In this document: piece by piece, positions 1-4,469 of the stretch
Position numbering within the stretch: position 1 is the stretch's first letter
Layout of the letters: each line of letters opens with the position of its first letter
DNA from: Chloroflexota bacterium
GTDB lineage: Bacteria; Chloroflexota; Anaerolineae; Promineifilales; Promineifilaceae
DNA length: 7,726 nt
Direction of reading: 5' to 3'
Assembly (NCBI GenBank): GCA_020353135.1
Contig: CP070688.1
Location: 3,872,412-3,880,137, forward strand
Notes under the pieces: model-generated
The model's database searches: none
The model's input: only the letters and a program-made list of their open reading frames with translations
Told to the model about the DNA's origin: nothing
Translations under genes and position numbers: made by a program

Positions 1-34
1 CAGAACCAATCACAATTACACGTTCTTTTTCCAT
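1..34 (-). CDS. 5' end of a gene, probably Rossmann-fold nucleotide-binding protein (partial)
   Basis: Only the first 11 codons are inside the window, reading MEKERVIVIGS before the left edge. A short charged start followed by a hydrophobic beta strand and then I-G-S is how many FAD- or NAD(P)-binding Rossmann proteins begin (the first part of a GxGxxG loop), but the glycine pattern is cut off, so the family cannot be named. The start is fixed by an in-frame TGA at 44-46 on the same strand, with no other start codon between. A weak purine stretch (GTGAG) lies about 8 bases before the ATG. A candidate promoter sits about 115 bases upstream. The gene follows the histidine kinase in the same direction after a gap of about 260 bases, so it may be a separate transcript. 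That it is a gene start is likely; the fold is inference from a few residues. Confidence 0.45.
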   Translation of the reverse strand, partial: MEKERVIVIGS

Positions 35-146
35 GACATCAACTCACTAAACCGTACCGTCAGCGCAGACACGAACATTCGCTAGGACGGGCCGAAATAA
101 TCTGCCGACCATGCGGCTAACGGATCTTTTTCGATAATCTGAGGTC

Positions 147-175
147 ATTTTATCCTACCAGCAAGTGACCAACAA
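147..175 (-). promoter_or_regulatory. Candidate sigma70-type promoter for the gene at the left edge
   Basis: On the minus strand TTGTTG (170-175) and TAAAAT (147-152) are separated by exactly 17 bases. The -10 matches the consensus at 5 of 6 positions; the -35 matches only its TTG. It would start transcription near position 140 and leave a leader of about 105 bases before the ATG at 34. It lies in the only long gene-free stretch here. Spacing is good but the -35 is weak, so this is a candidate only. Confidence 0.25.
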
Positions 176-240
176 TAGGCGAAGCATAAGCAACTGGGCT
201 TGTTCCGACAGTAAGCCCTACAACACAATCGAATATCTTC

Positions 241-292
241 GGCAACGAGAAACCGCAACGGAGCCAAGTTGCCCCTCACCATCGCCGAGGGC
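241..292 (-). terminator. Overlapping weak hairpins just after the histidine kinase stop
   Basis: Directly after the kinase stop, the minus strand can form CCCTC/GAGGG (flanked by GC, with one bulge; plus-strand arms 271-277 and 287-292), GCAAC/GTTGC (255-259 with 268-272), or the alternative GGCAAC/GTTGCC (241-246 with 268-273). No run of T follows any of them, so this is not a convincing intrinsic terminator. It is listed because it is the only structure at the end of this gene string. Confidence 0.2.
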
Positions 293-297
293 TGAAG

Positions 298-1488
298 CTA
301 GAGAGGTAGGTGACAGCGAAAAGTGCTCCCTTTGCCTAGCGCGCTCTCGAGCTCGATCCGGCCGCCGTGTTCCTGCAAGATCCTGGCCGCGATTGACAGA
401 CCCAGCCCGGTTCCTTTGGTGAAGCCTTCGCTATCCGGGATGCGATAGAAACGGTCGAAGAGATGGGGTAAATTCTCTTCGGCAATCCCAGGTCCGGTGT
501 CAGCTATTTCGACGACGATATCCTCCGCCTCTTGGCAGGCATTGATCGTCACCTGGCCATGCTCGATGTTGTACTTGATGGCATTACTGGTCAGGTTGAG
601 GAACACTTGACGAAGCCGATCATAGTCTCCCATGATGGCTGGTAGATCCGTTTCCGCCGCGAATTTGATGGAGATGTCTCTCACGGCGGCCTGCGCTTCT
701 TGCAAGCGAATTACGTCCTGGATCACTTCAGTCAAATCGACCGGCTCGCGAGTGAAATGTGCGCGTCCAGATTCCAACCGGGTCAAATCTAAGAAGTCTT
801 GGGCCATTTTGGACAGGCGCATCGTCTCGCGCTGGATAATCTCGATCAACTCTAGCTGTTTCTTGCCCACCAGGTCTCGGGCCAGGAGCTCGCTGGCTGC
901 GGTAAGAGCCATGAGAGGCGTTTTCAATTCGTGCATGAACTCGGCAATCAAGTCCGTCTGCTGCAGCAGACGAGAGTTGTCGATAGCCATCGCCGCGAGA
1001 GAGGCCAGAAACTCGAGCAGCTCAACGTCCTGCTGACTATAACTCACACCTGCGCGCGTTTTGCCGACTTCCAAGGCGCCGACGACACGCCCAATGTTAC
1101 CGAGCGGCACGCCGGCTAAGTCACTCGTCGGACCAACGGGCAACTCCCGCAATTCGATGTAGTCGACATGATCTTGCGCGCCACCGCCTCTGACCAACGG
1201 CCGGCCGTTGCGGAGAATCCAGCCAGCGGCGCTACCCTCGATAGGGAGCTCAAATCGGTCATCGCCAGCCCACTTGGCGGCGGGAGCGATGTACAGGGTG
1301 CTCGTTGCCGGCTCATGCAGCAAGAAGGTCGACCAGTCACTGTCTGTCCACTCCATCGCTGCGTCGACTATCTTGTCTAGAAACTCCTCGCCGTCAGGTG
1401 TGTTCAGGCTCAGGCCGATTTCCTGTAACTGATGCCAGCCGCGAAGGGAGTCTCTGTCTAGTTGTTTTGCTGTCTTGTTATCCTGCAT
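298..1488 (-). CDS. Soluble GAF-domain sensor histidine kinase
   Basis: Predicted two-component sensor kinase: it would autophosphorylate on a histidine and pass the phosphate to a response regulator not present in this window. Numbering from the longer TTG form (start 1506, 402 aa): a GAF-like sensor domain spans about 25-180 and contains the W-x-x-x-N-G-R-P-L segment (96-104) typical of GAF domains. The H-box MHELKTP follows, with phosphoacceptor H192. The N-box is N304-LTSN-308, the G1 box DTGPG 336-340, the F-box F350-DRFYR, and the G2 box GTGLGL 365-370. All catalytic boxes look intact. There is no signal peptide or membrane segment, so it is cytoplasmic. I prefer the ATG at 1488 (396 aa) because GGAG lies 12 bases before it; the TTG at 1506 lies only 3 bases after the sirtuin stop. 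Tight spacing indicates co-transcription and probable translational coupling with the sirtuin gene. The GAF ligand is unknown. Confidence 0.9.
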   Translation of the reverse strand: MQDNKTAKQLDRDSLRGWHQLQEIGLSLNTPDGEEFLDKIVDAAMEWTDSDWSTFLLHEPATSTLYIAPAAKWAGDDRFELPIEGSAAGWILRNGRPLVRGGGAQDHVDYIELRELPVGPTSDLAGVPLGNIGRVVGALEVGKTRAGVSYSQQDVELLEFLASLAAMAIDNSRLLQQTDLIAEFMHELKTPLMALTAASELLARDLVGKKQLELIEIIQRETMRLSKMAQDFLDLTRLESGRAHFTREPVDLTEVIQDVIRLQEAQAAVRDISIKFAAETDLPAIMGDYDRLRQVFLNLTSNAIKYNIEHGQVTINACQEAEDIVVEIADTGPGIAEENLPHLFDRFYRIPDSEGFTKGTGLGLSIAARILQEHGGRIELESALGKGSTFRCHLPL

Positions 1489-1509
1489 GGAGTTGTTCGG
1501 CTCCAATCA

Positions 1510-2271
1510 TTATTGCGCAAGCGCAGACGCCAACCTGGGTAAGACGTCGACGACATCGCCATAGATAGTCGCGTCGGCCAGATGGTCCAAGTGCGTCGGT
1601 TCGAGATTGACGATCACCAGTCGGGCGCCGGTTTCAACTGCCAGCAGCGGCAAGTCGCCGGCGGGCGCCATCTCCAAGGACGACCCGGCCACCAACATCA
1701 CGTCGCACAGACGCGTCTGTTTTTTCGCCTCATTTAGGACGCGTACGGGTAGCTGCTCGCCAATTAGAATGACGTTTGGCTTAAGTACTCCGCCGCAGCC
1801 GTCGCAACTGGGAATATCCCCAGAATTCATGAAGACATCAAGATAAGGATCAGATGGATAAACGGTGTAGCAGCGCAGGCAAGTCATCTCGCGAAAATGA
1901 CCATGCACTTCATGAACGGTTGACGAGCCCGCCTTGCTGTGCAGCATGTCTACATTTTGGGTAATTATGCAGCGCAGCCGGCCGCTTTGTTCCATTTGAG
2001 CCAGGGCGAGATGAGCTGGATTGGGAGCAGCGTTCAAAGTCAACCTGGTAATCGGCTGGATCCAATCATAAAAATCCTGGGGTCGACTGCGGAAGGAATA
2101 GATCGAGGCTACCTCAAACGGATCGGCGTTCTCCCACAAGCCTGAGTTAGGGCTGCGGAAGTCAGGGATGCCAGAAGGCGTGCTAATGCCGGCACCTGTC
2201 AAGGCCACTATGTGCCTGGAATCGGCCAACAAGCTCGCCGCTATTTCGATCTGCGTATCACTTGCCGTCAT
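1510..2271 (-). CDS. Sir2-family NAD-dependent protein deacylase
   Basis: A 253-residue sirtuin of normal bacterial length. It removes acyl groups from lysines while consuming NAD and releasing nicotinamide and O-acyl-ADP-ribose. Seen in order: GAGIS (26-30) and GIPDFRS (34-40) of the NAD pocket, TQNVD (104-108) followed by LHSKAG, catalytic H123 in HG, zinc ligands C131/C134 and C156/C159, then VAGSSLEMAPAG (194-205) and NLEP (222-225). Two details differ from E. coli CobB. The Tyr-x-x-Arg pair that binds succinyl groups in CobB is here Y68-D-W-I71, without the Arg. The GxxRPxVVxFGE loop reads GVLKPNVILIGE. This argues for a deacetylase, or a deacylase for uncharged acyl groups, rather than a desuccinylase. 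The start is the ATG 31 bases after the upstream kinase-like gene, with only a poor GAG in front. No signal peptide; cytoplasmic. Probably in the same transcript as the trio upstream and the histidine kinase downstream. Confidence 0.93.
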   Translation of the reverse strand: MTASDTQIEIAASLLADSRHIVALTGAGISTPSGIPDFRSPNSGLWENADPFEVASIYSFRSRPQDFYDWIQPITRLTLNAAPNPAHLALAQMEQSGRLRCIITQNVDMLHSKAGSSTVHEVHGHFREMTCLRCYTVYPSDPYLDVFMNSGDIPSCDGCGGVLKPNVILIGEQLPVRVLNEAKKQTRLCDVMLVAGSSLEMAPAGDLPLLAVETGARLVIVNLEPTHLDHLADATIYGDVVDVLPRLASALAQ

Positions 2272-2302
2272 CGGACTCGTCTTTACCAGCCTGCAACTCT
2301 TG

Positions 2303-3031
2303 CTAGACTAGAGGCCAGGGGTAATGCCTGCCTGGCCCAGGGTGTGGGAATATATCATCTTCGATTAGCCGCCGAAGACGATCTTCGAGCGCACCCATTT
2401 CGCTCTTGTCCAGAAGCTGCCCCAACTCCTTCAGAATCGGGTCGCTACCGTAACACAGCCAGGATTGAAATGCAACCAGGGCATCCTTTAGATTTGCCGG
2501 AATAGACTGGCCGGCAAAGTCCCAAATCACGCTGCGCAATTTGTATTCGTTGTGAAATGAAACGCCGTGGTCGATAGCCCAAATGCGGCCATCGTCGCCC
2601 AATAGCACATGTCCGCTCTTGCGATCGGCGTTGTTGATGATGACGTCAAAGAGGGCGATCTTTTGCGATTGTTCGACATACTCCCCCTGAATAGTCAGAT
2701 AGTGTATCTGGGGATCGTGGTCAACAAAGAATTGCACCGATCCCCAACCATGCGGCCCTTCACGCAATACGGTTGGCGGCACGATGGACCAGCGCAAGGC
2801 TTCGCTGGTCAGATAGGCGGCTCGCTCGCGAAGGCACAGAGTTCCGCGGGCGAAGTCCCACAATGGCCTTTCCCCCCGGCCGGGTTTGTAAATGGCATCC
2901 AGTTCGCCCGTTTCGTGCGTTATATGAACCAGAAAAGTGTAGTTGGATCCCCAGCTGACCAGGCCCTCCATCTCCAATTGACCATGTTCAAGGATCTTCA
3001 AAATGTCAGCCGTGAGTTCCTTGTCGGTCAT
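2303..3031 (-). CDS. SCO1664-family protein, PI3/PI4-kinase-like (TIGR03843 type)
   Basis: About 242 residues. I recognise the family by YKPGRGERPLWDF, VPPTVLREGPHGWG, ALFDVIINNADRKSGH and AIDHGVSFHNEYKLR. It is an uncharacterised family of Actinobacteria and Chloroflexi with distant similarity to phosphatidylinositol 3-/4-kinases. In a kinase reading (numbered from the TTG form at 3094), K70 would bind ATP phosphates, D157 in NNADRK would be the catalytic Asp, and D175 in DHG the metal-binding Asp. No activity is proven for the family, and the substrate may be a lipid, sugar or protein. No signal or membrane segment. I chose the ATG at 3031 because family-like sequence begins just after it; a TTG at 3094 would add 21 residues (MGAYMGDCPYAGR...) that do not look like the family. 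An AGGAG at 3054-3058 lies 22 bases away, too far to serve this ATG, so the start is less certain than the gene. Third gene of the trio. Confidence 0.85.
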   Translation of the reverse strand: MTDKELTADILKILEHGQLEMEGLVSWGSNYTFLVHITHETGELDAIYKPGRGERPLWDFARGTLCLRERAAYLTSEALRWSIVPPTVLREGPHGWGSVQFFVDHDPQIHYLTIQGEYVEQSQKIALFDVIINNADRKSGHVLLGDDGRIWAIDHGVSFHNEYKLRSVIWDFAGQSIPANLKDALVAFQSWLCYGSDPILKELGQLLDKSEMGALEDRLRRLIEDDIFPHPGPGRHYPWPLV

Positions 3032-3141
3032 AGTCGTGCAAGGTGTTTGTGTGCTCCTGCCCGCATATGGACAGTCTCCCATGTAGGCGCCCAATGATCA
3101 TCGCCGCGCCAATTGCAGCGCCCAGGAAACAAGATCAGGGA

Positions 3142-3651
3142 TCAGACGGAGTGCCCGTTGCGATTTGGACAGAAATGACCATCTCGGTCAATCGGCTGGC
3201 CGCAGTTGCCGCAAATCGGCCTTCCGGCGCTAACGACGTCATTGGAGTGCTTGATCAAAGCCTGAGCCTGGTCTCGCGTAGCCCACAAACTGACGGCATT
3301 TGCGTCTTCGTCTTCTTCGACGAGCTCATAGGCTACCACGACGATCCGGTCGACCTCCTCGTTGTAGCCCAAACCCATATTGCCGACTCGAAAGAGAGGC
3401 TCAATTGGTTCACGAAGGCGCATGTCAGTCCAGACCGGTTCGCGATCCTCCCCGGCCGGATACTTCTCAGCCAGATCCTCCAGCAACGTTTCCAGACTTG
3501 AAGCTAGCATGGAGGCCTGCTGCTTTTCGATGATCAACGAAATTACATCCGCACCGCGACTGCCCTGCAGATAAAAGACACGTTGCCCAGGTGGACCAAC
3601 CGTGCCAACTGTAATATGCGTAACGGGATTCAGTTCGATGTGGCGGGACAT
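3142..3651 (-). CDS. DUF3090 family protein (TIGR03847 type)
   Basis: A 169-residue protein of unknown function, recognised by the GTVGPPGQRVFYLQ segment (16-29), IEKQQ (41-45), FRVGNMGLGYN (87-97) and a C-terminal SAGRPICGNCGQPIDRDGH followed by FCPNRNGH. The last part places C147, C150, H159 and C161 like a small zinc knuckle, so metal binding is plausible but unproven. The rest looks like a soluble alpha/beta domain with an acidic patch (VEEDED, 111-116). No catalytic motif is recognised. Its ATG lies 2 bases after the TAA of the phosphatase gene, and the GGAGG at 3665-3669 is inside the end of that gene, 13 bases before the ATG, so translation is probably coupled. In Actinobacteria this family travels with the other two trio members, which suggests it is a partner, substrate carrier or regulator of the kinase-like and phosphatase-like proteins. 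That role is inference. Confidence 0.92.
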   Translation of the reverse strand: MSRHIELNPVTHITVGTVGPPGQRVFYLQGSRGADVISLIIEKQQASMLASSLETLLEDLAEKYPAGEDREPVWTDMRLREPIEPLFRVGNMGLGYNEEVDRIVVVAYELVEEDEDANAVSLWATRDQAQALIKHSNDVVSAGRPICGNCGQPIDRDGHFCPNRNGHSV

Positions 3652-3653
3652 GG

Positions 3654-4412
3654 TTAGGTCATTGCCTCCGTCTTGGAAAACGATACCGGACCGCCTGGCT
3701 TGCCCCCATCCGGGGTCGTTGCGAGTTCAGGAGCCACGTTCTCCTCGCCGGCCGTTGTATCTCGCGTCTTCTCTGAATCTTCATTCCGCTCTTTCGGCGG
3801 CGGAGGTGGTTCTATTGGACCATGATCGTTGATTCGAAGTGCGCGGACGCTCCCGCTTTCAGGCAGCGCCAGCAGGCTGACAGATGCCGTCGAGACGGCA
3901 ATTCGCTGGAAGAGATCAATATGGGTGCCCAAATAATGGGCCAGCACAAGCTTAATGACGTCGGCGTGGGAGACTATGGCTATCATTTCCTTCTTGTGTC
4001 GACGGCTCAAGGACTCTATCGCCGTCACGGCGCGCTGTTGTACCTCAAGAAAAGATTCTCCCTCAGGAAAGCGAAAACGGCTTGGGAAATGCTGCACGGC
4101 ATGCCAGGATCGTTTCTTGCTTAGCTTCTTGATCTTCTTGCCTTCCCACTTACCGTAACGCACCTCGCCGACCGCATCTAGTAGGGTGATTTCCAGGTCG
4201 TGCGCGGCCGCTACGGTTTCGGCCGTTTCCAAGCAGCGCTCCAAGGGACTGCTGTAGATCGCCTTGAGCGGTAGCTTGGACAACCGGTCGCCTAGCTGCT
4301 CGGCCTGCTTCCGACCGGCGTCGTTCAAGTGAACACCTGGCGTCCATCCGGCCAGACGATTTTTGCTTACCCAGTCATTTTGCGCGTGTCGGATCAGGAG
4401 GGCATACGCCAT
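3654..4412 (-). CDS. Histidine phosphatase / phosphomutase-like protein, MSMEG_4193 type (TIGR03848)
   Basis: A member of the phosphoglycerate-mutase-like histidine phosphatase superfamily. Numbered from the TTG at 4430: LIRHAQNDW (12-20) holds the phosphoacceptor H15 with R14, SSPLERC (60-66) gives R65, E89 in GEVRYGKWEG is the likely acid/base, and SHADVIK (154-160) gives the second histidine H155. LAGWTPGVHL, WHAVQHFPS, FPEGES and HIDLFQRIAVSTASV mark the MSMEG_4193 subgroup. Usual RHG and SHGD are RHA and SHAD here. After about residue 205 comes a Pro-rich, charged, low-complexity tail of about 50 residues (five prolines at 208-212) that I do not know from the family core. I chose the ATG at 4412 (252 aa) because MAYALLIRHA is the normal beginning; the extra MCYYPL from the TTG would lie over the -10 box. 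There is no Shine-Dalgarno sequence. It is the first gene of the trio, 57 bases after mrdA. Substrate unknown. Confidence 0.92.
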   Translation of the reverse strand: MAYALLIRHAQNDWVSKNRLAGWTPGVHLNDAGRKQAEQLGDRLSKLPLKAIYSSPLERCLETAETVAAAHDLEITLLDAVGEVRYGKWEGKKIKKLSKKRSWHAVQHFPSRFRFPEGESFLEVQQRAVTAIESLSRRHKKEMIAIVSHADVIKLVLAHYLGTHIDLFQRIAVSTASVSLLALPESGSVRALRINDHGPIEPPPPPKERNEDSEKTRDTTAGEENVAPELATTPDGGKPGGPVSFSKTEAMT

Positions 4413-4418
4413 GAGCGG

Positions 4419-4427
4419 ATAATAGCA
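4419..4427 (-). promoter_or_regulatory. Extended -10 box for a probable leaderless trio transcript
   Basis: The minus strand reads TGCTATTAT: a TGn extension followed by TATTAT, 5 of 6 to the -10 consensus. Six bases (CCGCTC) separate it from the ATG at 4412, so a start of transcription at the usual distance would fall on the A of that ATG. No Shine-Dalgarno sequence and no clear -35 are present; extended -10 promoters can work without a good -35. It lies in the 57-base gap after mrdA and would let the trio be expressed apart from the cell-wall genes. Confidence 0.45.
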
Positions 4428-4469
4428 CAATCGACTAAAAACGGGAATTCGATGAAGGGCGCCATGTGG

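Larger units (their letters stand above)
35..297. other. Gene-free spacer between the histidine kinase and the left-edge gene
   Basis: About 263 bases with no reading frame that I believe. A plus-strand frame that begins in this stretch runs antisense into the end of the kinase and has a Ser/Arg/Pro-rich product typical of a shadow frame. The stretch holds the weak hairpins and the candidate promoter listed separately. Nothing tRNA-like or riboswitch-like was recognised. Confidence 0.5.

Noticed and set aside
632..1036. Plus-strand open frame of 134 codons
   Set aside because: Antisense to the histidine kinase catalytic region; Ser/Arg-rich composition typical of a shadow frame.
1478..1510. 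Minus-strand ATG overlapping the sirtuin stop (TAATG) as the histidine kinase start
   Set aside because: It is in the wrong frame and meets a stop after 10 codons; the TTG at 1506 or ATG at 1488 is in frame with the kinase.
2609..3097. Plus-strand open frame of 162 codons
   Set aside because: It lies fully antisense to the kinase-like gene, which has clear family motifs; the plus-strand product shows no recognisable domain.
3006..3101. Short minus-strand frame starting MIIGRLHGRL, with LGAAIGAA just upstream
   Set aside because: Hydrophobic start looks like a membrane helix, but it has no Shine-Dalgarno sequence, overlaps the kinase-like gene, and cannot be separated from chance without relatives.
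3043..3501. Plus-strand open frame of 152 codons
   Set aside because: Antisense to the DUF3090 gene; its product has no recognisable domain and no upstream signals.
4413..4469. Terminator between mrdA and the phosphatase, suggested by CCCGTTTTT on the minus strand
   Set aside because: The T run is present but no complementary arm for the preceding GAATTCCCG was found upstream on that strand.
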